Shown here in pieces: positions 1 through 9,445 of a stretch of DNA of 64,000 nt. The stretch covers positions 4,277 to 68,276 of the forward strand of contig UQBM01000010.1 in the NCBI GenBank assembly GCA_900539265.1, in the 5' to 3' direction. Each line of letters opens with the position of its first letter. Within the stretch, counting starts at the first letter, position 1. Origin of the DNA: an uncultured Mollicutes bacterium (GTDB lineage: Bacteria; Bacillota_I; Bacilli_A; ML615J-28; CAG-313). The notes beneath the pieces were generated by a model that did not search any database, was not told the origin of the DNA, and was given only the letters and a program-made list of their open reading frames with translations. A program made the translations under genes and the position numbers.

Positions 1-1540
1 AAAAACCAATTGTATGAATAATATTTTCTACTTTTGCATTTGGTTTTTTTCTCGTTACTCCCTCATACAACATAAAAGCAATTCGTCCACCATCAAGAGC
101 CGGAAGCGGAATAATATTCATAAATCCTAAATTAACACTTAAAATAGCTGTCCAATTTAAAATTGTTAAAAAGCCGTCTTTTGTTGCTTCTTTTAATAAA
201 TTAAAAATTCCAACTGGCCCACTTAAATCATCTACTCCTACTGATTTATCAGTAAAAATGGCACCTAAAGTTTTAAAAATCATAGTAAATGACTCACCTG
301 TTTGTACAAAAGGCATATATAATAATTTTCCCAAATCAAATCCATTTGCGCAAGTAATTCCTAATTGAATTTTAGTTGCAGGAATATTTTGTGTATTTAA
401 AAGTTTTTTACTATAAACCTCAATATCTGTTTTATATTCATTACCATCACGCAAATAAGTTATTGTCACATTTTGTCCTTCTTCTAAATCGGAACTATTA
501 AAAAATTCTAAAATAGAAGATTTAGTAACATTTTGTGACAAAACTCTGTTTGCAGTTTCTAATTTTGTAATCATATCATCATCTCGTAACCCTGCTTTAT
601 AACTTTTTGTTTTTTCATTACTTGCTGAATAATGTCCCACAATTGGTAAATCAGTTCCATCAACCTTAAATGCAAGTTCAATTGAATATACAAATACGCT
701 AGGATTAATAACAATATCATCTTTTCCTTCAATACCAACCACTATTTTAGGCGTCTTAGCTAAATCAATTTGCGACAAGGCATCAGAAATGCTTTGCCAA
801 TCAGTTAGTTTGATTCCATTGATTGATGTTAATTTATCACCTTCTGAAAGTTGAATATTTCCTGATCCCTCAACTTCCGTTACTTTACCTATTACCGTAT
901 TATTCGTTTTTGCATAACCACTAAAAAGACCAATTAAAAAGAAAATTACAATTGCTAGTACAATATTCATTAATGGCCCCGCAAGGACACTTAAAAAGCG
1001 ATTTAACCAAGGTTTATTCACAAAATTTCGATCATATGGTGCAATTTGAATTTCAGCTTTTTTTTCAAAGTTAATTAAACAATCTCTTTTAACAATATAT
1101 TTAATTTTTTGCTCACCATCTAAAACTTCAATATATAATTCATCATCTAAAGCCTTACTTGTACCAATTAAATCGTAACTATCAATTTCAACAACAGGCA
1201 AATCAGCATATTTAGGATTATCTAAATTTACAATAATTTTTTCAACTTCATTATTATCATTAGTAACAAGTTTTACCTTCTTTATTCCCTTTAAAATATT
1301 ATCTTCTACTTCTTCACCAGCCATTGAAACATATCCACCAATTGGAAAAAGTCTTATAGAATAAAGCGTTTCGCCTTTTTTCTTTTGATAGATAAGTGGT
1401 CCCATTCCAATTGAAAATTCATGACATAAAATACCAGCCTTTTTAGCAACTAAAAAATGTCCGGCTTCATGAACCATTACTAATAAGCCCATTACTAGGA
1501 TAAAAACAATTATCCCTAAAATAATCCATAATATTTCCAT
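1..1540 (-). CDS. rseP: RseP-type site-2 zinc metalloprotease (3' end cut by window edge)
   Basis: Membrane-embedded M50 protease that cleaves transmembrane substrates such as anti-sigma factors or signal peptides. The N-terminal membrane helix carries HEAGH (HExxH zinc site) about 25 residues in. A further membrane segment, a PDZ-like region with GNIQLSEGDKL, and a late helix with the LDG motif (PLPALDGGRI) follow, so both halves of the active site are present. The start is the ATG at 1538-1540 behind AGGGGTG. About 513 residues are visible; the stop lies beyond base 1, probably only some tens of residues away. It follows dxr by 13 nt in the order uppS-cdsA-dxr-rseP, the usual Firmicutes arrangement. 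The reading frame was translated by hand. Confidence 0.93.
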   Translation of the reverse strand, partial: MEILWIILGIIVFILVMGLLVMVHEAGHFLVAKKAGILCHEFSIGMGPLIYQKKKGETLYSIRLFPIGGYVSMAGEEVEDNILKGIKKVKLVTNDNNEVEKIIVNLDNPKYADLPVVEIDSYDLIGTSKALDDELYIEVLDGEQKIKYIVKRDCLINFEKKAEIQIAPYDRNFVNKPWLNRFLSVLAGPLMNIVLAIVIFFLIGLFSGYAKTNNTVIGKVTEVEGSGNIQLSEGDKLTSINGIKLTDWQSISDALSQIDLAKTPKIVVGIEGKDDIVINPSVFVYSIELAFKVDGTDLPIVGHYSASNEKTKSYKAGLRDDDMITKLETANRVLSQNVTKSSILEFFNSSDLEEGQNVTITYLRDGNEYKTDIEVYSKKLLNTQNIPATKIQLGITCANGFDLGKLLYMPFVQTGESFTMIFKTLGAIFTDKSVGVDDLSGPVGIFNLLKEATKDGFLTILNWTAILSVNLGFMNIIPLPALDGGRIAFMLYEGVTRKKPNAKVENIIHTIGF

Positions 1541-1553
1541 ATATACACCCCTT

Positions 1554-2711
1554 TTAACAATATTTATGATAAATATCGTTATAAACGATTTCATGCAAAG
1601 CCATAATTTTTGGCAAACTAACATCTCCTTCATTAAACCCTTGATATTTAGGATTTACTAAAGCATCCATAACGATTTTTTCAATTTCAAGAAACTTTAT
1701 TTTTTCTTCTAAAAATAACTTTACCGCCGCTTCATTAGCAGCATTTAAAATTGTACATTGAAGTTTCCCTTTTTTATAGGCATCAATTGCACATTTCAAT
1801 AATGGATATCGTTCATATGATACTTTTTCAAAATGAAGACAACCAATATTGGTTAAATCAAGCTCACTTAAATTACTATTTGCTAAATGTCTAGGTCCTT
1901 CAAGAGCATATTGAATTGGCAAACACATATTAGAAACAGCCATTTGTGCAAATATTGAACCATCATTAAATTCCACCATAGAATGAATAATACTTTCACG
2001 ATGTAAAATTGGCACAATTTGATTAATATCTATCCCAAATAAATAATGTGCTTCTATTAATTCAAATCCCTTATTTATCATAGTAGCACTATCAATTGTG
2101 ATTTTATCCCCCATTTTCCAATTGGGATGATTCAAAGCATCTTCCTTTGTTATCGTTGCTAATTGTTCTCTAGTCTTATCACGAAGTGAACCACCACTAG
2201 CAGTTATTAATAACTTTTTAATATCTTCTTTATTTTTATCATTTATTAATTGATAAATTGCGCTATGCTCACTATCAATCGGTATTATTTTAACCTTTTT
2301 TTCTTGAGCCATTTTATTAATAATTTCTCCACCGATAACAAGCGTTTCTTTATTAGCAAGTAATACATCACGACCATTTTCAATAGCTACCGCTGTTGGC
2401 ATCAAACCTATTGCTCCAACTAATGCATTAATTACAACTGGATTATCAACATTAAGACTTACAATTTGTTGCAAACCTATGTCGCCAATACAATACTCAA
2501 CATCTGGAAATAATTTCTCTAAAATAATTAGATCACTATTATGAAGACAACAAACTAATTTAGGATGAAATTCTTCAATAATCTCTTTCGCTTTATCAAT
2601 ATTATTACCAAAACTAAAAGCTCTTAAGCAATAATTATCATTATTTCTAATAATATCTAGTACTTGTGTGCCAATTGAACCTGTTGCACCTAATAATAAG
2701 ATATTTTTCAT
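1554..2711 (-). CDS. dxr: 1-deoxy-D-xylulose 5-phosphate reductoisomerase
   Basis: Second enzyme of the non-mevalonate (MEP) isoprenoid pathway: converts DXP to MEP with NADPH in the cytosol. The 385-residue length is typical. The N-terminus holds the nucleotide-binding motif LGATGSIGTQVLDI, and the middle has LLANKETLVIGG, PIDSEHSAIYQ and ITASGGSLRD, which are hallmark Dxr segments for cofactor, metal and substrate binding. The ATG overlaps the stop of cdsA in a TAATG arrangement, implying translational coupling. Lying with uppS, it ties isoprenoid precursor supply to undecaprenyl lipid synthesis. Confidence 0.97.
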   Translation of the reverse strand: MKNILLLGATGSIGTQVLDIIRNNDNYCLRAFSFGNNIDKAKEIIEEFHPKLVCCLHNSDLIILEKLFPDVEYCIGDIGLQQIVSLNVDNPVVINALVGAIGLMPTAVAIENGRDVLLANKETLVIGGEIINKMAQEKKVKIIPIDSEHSAIYQLINDKNKEDIKKLLITASGGSLRDKTREQLATITKEDALNHPNWKMGDKITIDSATMINKGFELIEAHYLFGIDINQIVPILHRESIIHSMVEFNDGSIFAQMAVSNMCLPIQYALEGPRHLANSNLSELDLTNIGCLHFEKVSYERYPLLKCAIDAYKKGKLQCTILNAANEAAVKLFLEEKIKFLEIEKIVMDALVNPKYQGFNEGDVSLPKIMALHEIVYNDIYHKYC

Positions 2712-3616
2712 TAAAATGTTACCCCATTAATCATTAAAATAATTATAAAGACTAAAAAACTATAAATACTACTATCAAAACGATCTAAAACCCCACCATG
2801 TCCTGGAAAAATTTTTCCATAATCTTTAATGTTATATTCTCTTTTTATTTTAGAAGCAATTAAATCACCTAATTGCCCTGCAATACTTAATACAACTGAT
2901 ACGCCAAAAATAGCCAAAGTATACAGATACATATTATCAATTTTAAATATTTTTATTGCATTAGCATATTCTCTACTCAATGTTAATTGCAAAATAATCA
3001 TAAACAAAGTACCACCTAATGCTCCTATTACGGTTCCCGCAATTGATCCTTCAATACTTTTTTTAGGACTAATACTTGGACATAATTTATGCTTACCAAA
3101 TTTGACCCCAAATTGATACGCTGCTATATCAGTAAGCATAGTAGATAATAATACAAATATAAACAATATTAACCCTACCACATAAATATTAAAACTATCA
3201 AATAATCTAATACTTGCTTCTTGATATAAAGTCTCAACATTCCTAACTGTTGCAATTATTGTAAAACTAATACCACTATAAATAATACCGAAAATAAAGA
3301 AAATAATGTCTTTTATTTCAATTCTTTTATTAAAAATTGGTAAAACTAATAAAAACATCAATTCAACTAAAAGAACATAAATTATATCTTCTGCCGTTGC
3401 AAAACCACTAAACAATACAATAATACTAGAAAATAGTGGAATAATATATTTACAAACATTAGGTATATTTTTTTTAGATTGATACATAGTTATTAATTCA
3501 TACATTGCAATATATGATAAAATACTAAATAATCCAATTATAAACCATCCCCCAAAAAAGAAAAAGGGGATAAAAACGATAGCCATTAAAATAGCTGTAA
3601 TTACTCTTTGTTTCAT
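2711..3616 (-). CDS. cdsA: Phosphatidate cytidylyltransferase
   Basis: Integral membrane enzyme making CDP-diacylglycerol from phosphatidic acid and CTP, the branch point for phospholipid synthesis. At 301 residues it is slightly longer than typical. Many hydrophobic segments are followed by the C-terminal family signature region containing GQLGDLIASKIKRE and KDYGKIFPGHGGVLDRFDS, which holds the acidic catalytic residues. Its ATG overlaps the uppS stop and its stop overlaps the dxr ATG, both as TAATG, so the three genes are tightly coupled. Confidence 0.96.
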   Translation of the reverse strand: MKQRVITAILMAIVFIPFFFFGGWFIIGLFSILSYIAMYELITMYQSKKNIPNVCKYIIPLFSSIIVLFSGFATAEDIIYVLLVELMFLLVLPIFNKRIEIKDIIFFIFGIIYSGISFTIIATVRNVETLYQEASIRLFDSFNIYVVGLILFIFVLLSTMLTDIAAYQFGVKFGKHKLCPSISPKKSIEGSIAGTVIGALGGTLFMIILQLTLSREYANAIKIFKIDNMYLYTLAIFGVSVVLSIAGQLGDLIASKIKREYNIKDYGKIFPGHGGVLDRFDSSIYSFLVFIIILMINGVTF

Positions 3617-4356
3617 TATTCATTCTCCAATCCACCATAACGACGGCGTCTATTTTGATATTCATATATTGCTTCATACAACTCTTTTGCATGAAAATCG
3701 GGCCAATAAACTTTAGTGAAATACATTTCAGCATAAGCAATTTGCCAAAGTAAGTAATTGCTAACTCTTATTTCACCACTTGTTCTAATTAAAAAATCAA
3801 CAGAAGGAATACCTTTTGTATATAAATTATCTTCAATTATTTTTTCATCAAGATTATCAATTTTTATCTCATTATTATTAACCTTATTCACAATTTTTTT
3901 TACACAATCAATAATTTCTCGCCGTGCTCCATAATTAAAAGCAATTAAAAGAGTCATTCCTGTGCAATTACTTGTTTTTTGTGTTACTAAATCAAGCATT
4001 TCAATGATATCTTTTGTTAAATAATCTCTTACACCAATGATTCTGACTTTAATATTAAGTTTAATAAACTTTTGATAATCTTTACAAATCTTTTTTATTT
4101 CTTTCATAATGAAAGAAATTTCACTTTCTGGACGCGACCAATTTTCCGTACTAAAAACATAAGCAGTAAAATACTTTATTCCTAAATTACTACATTCTTT
4201 TACAATCTCTTGTAAAGTATTGGCTCCCTTATGATGGCCAGCAGTTCTTGGTAGGCCTTTATTTTTAGCCCACCTACCATTTCCATCTAGTATAAAAGCA
4301 ATATGTGTTGGCATTTTTTTACTAGTAATTTCTTCTAATAAATCATTTTTTTTCAT
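3616..4356 (-). CDS. uppS: Isoprenyl transferase (undecaprenyl diphosphate synthase)
   Basis: Cis-prenyltransferase that builds the C55 lipid carrier for peptidoglycan. It shows the family motifs HIAFILDGNGRWAK (catalytic Asp and diphosphate-binding Arg), GHHKGA, AFNYGARREI and the C-terminal LIRTSGEIRVSNYLLWQ. The length of 246 residues is normal. It has its own promoter (4377-4406) downstream of the frr terminator, so the rpsB and uppS groups are separate transcription units here. Confidence 0.96.
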   Translation of the reverse strand: MKKNDLLEEITSKKMPTHIAFILDGNGRWAKNKGLPRTAGHHKGANTLQEIVKECSNLGIKYFTAYVFSTENWSRPESEISFIMKEIKKICKDYQKFIKLNIKVRIIGVRDYLTKDIIEMLDLVTQKTSNCTGMTLLIAFNYGARREIIDCVKKIVNKVNNNEIKIDNLDEKIIEDNLYTKGIPSVDFLIRTSGEIRVSNYLLWQIAYAEMYFTKVYWPDFHAKELYEAIYEYQNRRRRYGGLENE

Positions 4357-4376
4357 TCCATCACCTAATCATAAAT

Positions 4377-4406
4377 ATTATACTACACTTTGTGAAATTT
4401 TACCAA
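4377..4406 (-). promoter_or_regulatory. SigA-type promoter of uppS-cdsA-dxr-rseP
   Basis: On the minus strand TTGGTA (4401-4406) and TATAAT (4377-4382) are separated by 18 bp, about 20 bp before the uppS start codon and downstream of the frr terminator. Confidence 0.65.
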
Positions 4407-4508
4407 TTATTCACCTTAAAAGGAAATTATCTAAGATACTAATCTTGACATTTTTAATTATATATCTTGTTATTATATTTTCTTCTTTTATTAAATATTA
4501 TTCAATTA

Positions 4509-4543
4509 ATAAAAAAGCATAGATTAAAATCTAACCTATGCTT
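4509..4543 (-). terminator. Intrinsic terminator after frr
   Basis: Stem AAGCATAG / CTATGCTT at 4515-4543 followed on the minus strand by a run of six T, directly downstream of the frr stop. Confidence 0.85.
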
Positions 4544-4550
4544 AGTAGAA

Positions 4551-5108
4551 CTAAATTGACATAATATCTTGTTCTTTTTCCTTTGCTAATTTATCAATAT
4601 TTTCAATAAATTTATCTGTTGTTTTTTGTACTTCATCACTACGACGTTTCAATTCATCTTCAGATATAATTGAATCTTTTTCTAATTTCTTTAATTGTTC
4701 TATCGCATCGCGTCTTATATTACGAATAGCAATTTTATTATCTTCTACAAGCTTCTTAGCTTGTTTTACTAATTCTTTTCTTGTTTGTTCTGTTAATGGT
4801 GGAATTGGAATTCTTACTAAATCACCATCATTTTGAGGATTAAAACCAAGATTAGCTGTTTGAATAGCTTTCTCAATTCCCTTTAAAATTGATTTATCGT
4901 AGGGCTTGATTACAATCATTTGTGGTTCTGGTACAGAAATACTAGCAATTTGATTAATTGGCATTGGTGAACCATAATATTCAACCATTACACTATTTAA
5001 AATGCTTGGATTAGCTTTACCAGTACGAATTGTCGCAAAATCTTTTTTGAGCGCTTCAATTGTTTTTTGCATTCTTTGTTCACATTGATTAATAATTTCT
5101 TTTGGCAT
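4551..5108 (-). CDS. frr: Ribosome recycling factor
   Basis: Splits post-termination ribosomes with EF-G. The 185-residue length, the three-helix-bundle sequence, the N-terminal segment FATIRTGKANPSIL and the tail region IRRDAIEQLKKLEKD match the RRF family. An ATG preceded by GGAG seven bases upstream sets the start. It is the last gene of rpsB-tsf-pyrH-frr and is followed by a terminator. Confidence 0.97.
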   Translation of the reverse strand: MPKEIINQCEQRMQKTIEALKKDFATIRTGKANPSILNSVMVEYYGSPMPINQIASISVPEPQMIVIKPYDKSILKGIEKAIQTANLGFNPQNDGDLVRIPIPPLTEQTRKELVKQAKKLVEDNKIAIRNIRRDAIEQLKKLEKDSIISEDELKRRSDEVQKTTDKFIENIDKLAKEKEQDIMSI

Positions 5109-5144
5109 TTTTATTCTCCATTTCTTTACAAATATTTTTATTTG

Positions 5145-5852
5145 TTATTTTGTTATAATTGTCCCAATTGAGGGATCTTCTATAACTTTTTTGATATTGC
5201 CACTTTTTCCCATATCAAAGACAACAATATTTATATTATTATCATAACAAAGGGTTGCGGCAGTGAGATCCATAACCTCTAAATGATTTTTTATTAATTC
5301 ATCAAAGGTTAGTTTTTCAAATTTTTGAGCTTGAGGATTTTTTCTTGGATCACAATTATAAACACCATTCGTACCATTTTTCGCCATCAAAATAATTTCT
5401 GCCCCAATTTCTGCAGCTCTTAAAGCAGCAGTGGTATCTGTACTGAAAAAAGGACTTCCTGTACCACCACCAAAAACTACTACTTCGCCTTTTTCTAAAG
5501 CTTGAATAGCTAGGTTGCGATTATAAGGTTCAACTATATGACCAACTGGAATAGCGCTCATTAGATGTGACTTTACGCCAATTAATTCTAAGGTTGATGA
5601 TAATGCCATTGCATTTAAGATAGTACCAAGCATTCCCATATGATCAGCGGAAACCCGGTCCATACCAATTTCTTTGGCATCTCTTCCTCGCCAAATATTA
5701 CCAGCACCTACAACAACTCCTACTGAAACACCAGTATCCTTTAAAGATTTTACTTCATAGGCAACATCTTCTACTTTTTTCATATCAATTCCTATTCCAT
5801 TTACTCTAGATAGGGCTTCACCTGAAAGTTTTAACAATACTATGCGTTTCAT
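5145..5852 (-). CDS. pyrH: UMP kinase
   Basis: Bacterial-type UMP kinase of the amino-acid kinase fold; makes UDP from UMP and ATP. Family motifs: KLSGEAL near the N-terminus, GVVVGAGNIWRGR, DHMGMLGTILNA (UMP site) and the FGGGTGSPFFSTDTTAA loop, followed by ILMAKNGTNGVY. Length 235 is standard. Good AGGAGG site upstream. It sits between tsf and frr, as in most Firmicutes. Confidence 0.97.
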   Translation of the reverse strand: MKRIVLLKLSGEALSRVNGIGIDMKKVEDVAYEVKSLKDTGVSVGVVVGAGNIWRGRDAKEIGMDRVSADHMGMLGTILNAMALSSTLELIGVKSHLMSAIPVGHIVEPYNRNLAIQALEKGEVVVFGGGTGSPFFSTDTTAALRAAEIGAEIILMAKNGTNGVYNCDPRKNPQAQKFEKLTFDELIKNHLEVMDLTAATLCYDNNINIVVFDMGKSGNIKKVIEDPSIGTIITK

Positions 5853-5874
5853 TAGTACCTCCTAGAAATATGAA

Positions 5875-6768
5875 TTAATGCTTTGCAGCAGCGGCAGCGG
5901 CAGCAACTTCAGCAGCAAAATCATCATTACGCTTTTCCATTCCTTCACCAACTTCAAAACGTACATAATTTATTGCTTTTGTATTATGACTATTTAAATA
6001 TTGAGCAACTGTTACTCCTGGATCTTTAACAAATGGTTGATCAACTAAACAAATTTCTTTTTTAAATTTAGCCAAACGTCCCATAACCATTTTATCAATA
6101 ATATTACTAGGTTTTGAAGCATTAGTAGGATCATTAGCAATCTCTGCCTTAATAACTTCTGCTTCATGATCTAAATCTTGTTGATTAATTGAAGATTCGT
6201 CTAAATAACGTGGATTATACATTGCAACATGCATACAGATATCTTTAGCAATATTAGCATCCGTACCTTTAATCACAGATAAAACGACAATTTTTCCACC
6301 ATTATGTTTATAAACACCAAAAACCTCATCATCAGCTTTTTCAACTTTTACAACACGGCGAAGACTAATTTTTTCACCAATTGTAGCAGTTGCAGCAACA
6401 ATTAAGTCTTCAACTGTTTGATCACCAAGTTTTGCACTTAAGGCACATTTTTCACAAGCAGTATCATTTTTTACACAAGCTTCTCCGATTTGTTTTACTA
6501 AAGTTAAAAATTTTTCATTTTTAGCAACAAAATCAGTTTCTGAATTTAATTCAAATAAATATGCTTTATTGCCATTTAATGCTACATCGCATAAACCCTC
6601 AGCAGCAATTCTAGTTGCTTTCTTAGCAGCTTTGGCAATTCCTTTTTCCCTAAGCCAATCGACAGCTGCATTTAAATCTCCATTACATTCAGTAAGAGCT
6701 TTTTTACAGTCCATCATTCCAGCCCCTGTTTTTTCTCTTAATTCTTTAACTAAAGATGCGTTAATCAT
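5875..6768 (-). CDS. tsf: Elongation factor Ts
   Basis: Guanine-nucleotide exchange factor for EF-Tu. It opens with the UBA-like domain containing VKELREKTGAGMMDCKKAL and continues with the TDFVA motif (NSETDFVAKNEKF) that contacts EF-Tu. Length 297 is normal. The C-terminus ends in an alanine-rich tail just before the stop. It lies 25 nt after rpsB in the usual operon. Confidence 0.97.
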   Translation of the reverse strand: MINASLVKELREKTGAGMMDCKKALTECNGDLNAAVDWLREKGIAKAAKKATRIAAEGLCDVALNGNKAYLFELNSETDFVAKNEKFLTLVKQIGEACVKNDTACEKCALSAKLGDQTVEDLIVAATATIGEKISLRRVVKVEKADDEVFGVYKHNGGKIVVLSVIKGTDANIAKDICMHVAMYNPRYLDESSINQQDLDHEAEVIKAEIANDPTNASKPSNIIDKMVMGRLAKFKKEICLVDQPFVKDPGVTVAQYLNSHNTKAINYVRFEVGEGMEKRNDDFAAEVAAAAAAAKH

Positions 6769-6793
6769 TTTTATTTCTCCTTAAGTTATCTAT

Positions 6794-7684
6794 TTATTCA
6801 GCAGTTTCTTCTTTTTTAGGTTCTACTGCTTGTTCTACAACTTCCACTTTTGTTTCCTCAGCAACTGTTTCAACAGTTTCTTCTTTAGCAACACGAGGCT
6901 TTTTAGTTCCTTTTTTTTCAGGATGATTTTCGCGTTGAGGTTTAGTTTGACGTGGTGCCTCTTCTTGCTTTTCTTCTTCTGGTAAAGCATATGGTTCTAC
7001 TGCTACCCCATTACCCTCAAGTACCGCATTAGCCATAACACCTACAATTAATCTTACTGCTCTAACACCATCATCATTAGCAGGAATAACATAATCAACA
7101 TCATCTGGATCACAATTGGTATCAACCAAACCAAATACTGGAATATGCAATTTACGAGCTTCAGCAACCGCATTATGTTCTGTTTTTGGATCAACTACAA
7201 ATAAAGCTCCTGGAAGTTGTTGCATATCTTTGATACCACCAAAGAACGATTCAAGTTTGCCCATTTCCTTCTTTATAGCACTAACTTCTTTTTTTGGTAA
7301 TACTTCAAAAGTTCCATTTTCTTCCATTTCTTCATATTTATGAAGTTTAGCAATGGATTTACGAAGCGTTTTAAAGTTTGTCATTGTTCCACCAAGCCAA
7401 CGTTGATCTACATAATATTGACCAGCACGAATTGCTTCTTCTTTAATAATATCTTGAATTTGTTTTCTTGTTCCTACAAATAAAACTTTATTATTATTGC
7501 GAACAATTTCAACCATTGCAGCATATGCTTCTTCAATCTTATCTGCTGTTTTTTGTAAATCAATGATGTATACACCATTTCTTTCATTAAAAATATACTC
7601 TTTCATTTTAGGGTTCCAACGGCGAGTATGATGACCGAAGTGAACACCAGCTTCTAGTAATTGCTTCATTGTAATTACAGCCAT
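6794..7684 (-). CDS. rpsB: 30S ribosomal protein S2
   Basis: Small-subunit protein S2. The conserved start is MKQLLEAGVHFGHHTRRWNP, with FVGTRKQ and QRWLGGTMTNF further in. The frame is open to 7801, but the promoter at 7807-7835 would start transcription at about 7800, and GGAGG lies just before the ATG at 7682-7684; this start gives 296 residues. After about residue 235 there is a charged Lys/Glu/Pro-rich extension (EEKQEEAPRQTKPQ onward, then VET/VEE repeats) that is variable in the family and likely disordered. First gene of rpsB-tsf-pyrH-frr. Confidence 0.97.
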   Translation of the reverse strand: MAVITMKQLLEAGVHFGHHTRRWNPKMKEYIFNERNGVYIIDLQKTADKIEEAYAAMVEIVRNNNKVLFVGTRKQIQDIIKEEAIRAGQYYVDQRWLGGTMTNFKTLRKSIAKLHKYEEMEENGTFEVLPKKEVSAIKKEMGKLESFFGGIKDMQQLPGALFVVDPKTEHNAVAEARKLHIPVFGLVDTNCDPDDVDYVIPANDDGVRAVRLIVGVMANAVLEGNGVAVEPYALPEEEKQEEAPRQTKPQRENHPEKKGTKKPRVAKEETVETVAEETKVEVVEQAVEPKKEETAE

Positions 7685-7800
7685 ATTAAAAAACCTCCAT
7701 TTTATTTTGTTTTGGCCTCTAAGAAGATCTACACAAGCACGCCATTTATAAACTTGACGGCTTGCTACTTTCTTATGTGTATTTTTTGCCTTTAAGACCA
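7685..7800 (-). promoter_or_regulatory. Untranslated rpsB leader with predicted hairpin
   Basis: About 115 nt separate the predicted start of transcription from the rpsB ATG. The leader can fold: CAAGC-CGTC on the 5' side pairs with GGCG-GCTTG on the 3' side, extended by ACACA/TGTGT. S2 leaders are autoregulatory in several bacteria, so feedback by S2 is plausible here. The fold is my reading and not a family match. Confidence 0.4.
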
Positions 7801-7806
7801 TTTTTT

Positions 7807-7835
7807 ATTATACCATAATTTGTAAACTTTATCAA
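7807..7835 (-). promoter_or_regulatory. SigA-type promoter of rpsB operon
   Basis: Minus strand: TTGATA (7830-7835), 17 bp, TATAAT (7807-7812). Confidence 0.8.
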
Positions 7836-7924
7836 ACAATATAACAATTTTTTAAAATACCTTCATAAAAATTTATAAAAAAGAAAGAAACTTTACTTTA
7901 ACTAAAATTTAATTTTTTAATTTT

Positions 7925-8404
7925 TTATGTAAGTATTTTTTTCATAAGAGTAACAAAAGTTAACCCTTCATGCTCTTCTTCTTCATCAATTACCTCAAAA
8001 CCTAAATGCTGATAAAACTCTAAATTATATTCTTCTTGCATTATCGTATCAACATACCATGTTTTTACATTTTTATTTAATTTAAATAATTCATTTAAAA
8101 CATAAGTTCCATAACCTAAATGCTGATAACCATTTTTAAAATAGAATTGAGCAATTTTCATTATTGGTTTTTCATCTAATTCAAAACAAAAAATTCCACC
8201 AACAATTTCTAAAGATTTTTCATCTAAAATTTTATAATATTGACCATATCGATATTTAATATTAAATTCCATCCTATGTAAATCCATATGATAAGGGTTA
8301 CTTTCAAAATCACCATATTTCTTAGCATATTTTATAAATGCCTCTTTTTGAATTTGTAATAACATTTTAGCATCTTCAATTTGAGCCTTAACCATTTTAA
8401 CCAT
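7925..8404 (-). CDS. GNAT-family N-acetyltransferase
   Basis: Predicted acetyl-CoA-dependent acyltransferase with unknown substrate. The sequence has the GNAT layout: an N-terminal helix (MVKAQIEDAKMLLQIQKEAF), a central strand with VGGIFCFELDEKP, the acetyl-CoA loop region around YQHLGYGTYVLNELF (Q/RxxGxG/A-like) and a late segment EEYNLEFYQHLGFEVIDEE typical of the last strands. The start chosen is the ATG at 8402-8404, ten bases after GGAG; the open frame reaches 8530 but would overlap xerC. The length of 159 residues is usual. It follows xerC by 28 nt and may be co-transcribed. Confidence 0.82.
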   Translation of the reverse strand: MVKMVKAQIEDAKMLLQIQKEAFIKYAKKYGDFESNPYHMDLHRMEFNIKYRYGQYYKILDEKSLEIVGGIFCFELDEKPIMKIAQFYFKNGYQHLGYGTYVLNELFKLNKNVKTWYVDTIMQEEYNLEFYQHLGFEVIDEEEEHEGLTFVTLMKKILT

Positions 8405-8432
8405 ACTATTTATTCTCCTTTTATTTTTGCAA

Positions 8433-9431
8433 TTATTTCCTATTTTGCCTAGGATGATTAAGCATATAACTTTCTTTAATTTGTTCTTTAGACACATGAG
8501 TATAAATTTGTGTTGTCGACAAATTTTCATGACCTAACATTGCTTGAACACTCCTTAAATCAGCACCTCCATCTAGTAAATGTGTTGCAAAAGTATGTCT
8601 TATCATATGAGGATAAACATGACCAATTTCACCTGTTTTTTCAATAATATTATCTAAAATAACTCGCACTCCTCTTGGAGTTAAGGCACCTCCATGATGA
8701 TTCACAAATAAGTTATTAGTAGCACTTAATTCTACTGATTGAATTAAACTTGGTCTTCCCAAATATATGTATTCCTTGAGAGCCTCAATTGTTCTTTGAT
8801 TCATTGGAACATATCTTTCTTTATGACCTTTACCAAATACTTTAATCATTTCGTTAGCAAAATCTAAATTTTTTTGTGTGATAGAACAAATTTCGCTAAC
8901 TCGTAATCCCGATCCATATAATAGTTCTAATAATGCATAATCTCTTTTACCAAGTGAGGTAGTTTTGTCTATCGCATTAAACATCATTTCAATTTCATTT
9001 TGATATAAAAATTTTGGCAACTGTTTTTCAAGTTTTGGCGTTTCTACATTTTCAAAATAGGAATATTCTATAAATTGTTCAATTGTTAAATAACGATAGA
9101 AAGCTCTTAGACTTGATATTTTTCTAGCAATACTTTTTCTAGAATAACCTTTTGTTACGAGATTAGAAATATAATATCTAGCAATATTTTCTGTTTTAAT
9201 TTTTAATAAATCACCATATTTTTCTTCATCAATAAATTTTTTGAATTCATTAATATCTTTAAAATAATTTTGAACAGTATAAACAGAATAATTTTTTTCC
9301 ACTTCTAAATAATTATGATATTTATTCAATGCATCCTGAATCTTAAGTTCATTGTTTGGTAAATTATTTTTTGATAAAATAGATTTATTCGATAATCTTT
9401 GTTTACCTCTAACAGTTTTTTTTAATGCCAT
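8433..9431 (-). CDS. xerC: Tyrosine recombinase XerC/XerD type
   Basis: Site-specific recombinase resolving chromosome dimers. N-terminal SAM-like core-binding domain (about residues 28-120), then the catalytic domain with the Arg of GSGLRVSEI, Lys of KVFGKGHKERYVP, HxxR of PHMIRHTFATHLL, His of LGHENLSTTQ and the nucleophilic Tyr of QIYTHVSKE. A basic N-terminal extension of about 25 residues makes it 332 rather than about 300 residues long. It lies just after trmFO, as codV/xerC does in Bacilli, which supports a housekeeping role rather than a phage or transposon integrase. Confidence 0.92.
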   Translation of the reverse strand: MALKKTVRGKQRLSNKSILSKNNLPNNELKIQDALNKYHNYLEVEKNYSVYTVQNYFKDINEFKKFIDEEKYGDLLKIKTENIARYYISNLVTKGYSRKSIARKISSLRAFYRYLTIEQFIEYSYFENVETPKLEKQLPKFLYQNEIEMMFNAIDKTTSLGKRDYALLELLYGSGLRVSEICSITQKNLDFANEMIKVFGKGHKERYVPMNQRTIEALKEYIYLGRPSLIQSVELSATNNLFVNHHGGALTPRGVRVILDNIIEKTGEIGHVYPHMIRHTFATHLLDGGADLRSVQAMLGHENLSTTQIYTHVSKEQIKESYMLNHPRQNRK

Positions 9432-9445
9432 TTTTTACCTTCTTT

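Noticed and set aside
7684..7801. An rpsB start at 7801 adding 39 residues
   Set aside because: The promoter predicts transcription from about 7800, GGAGG lies just before 7684, and S2 proteins begin at the shorter start.
8433..9431. Phage or transposon integrase
   Set aside because: The position after trmFO and the lack of phage genes or att-like repeats favour housekeeping XerC.
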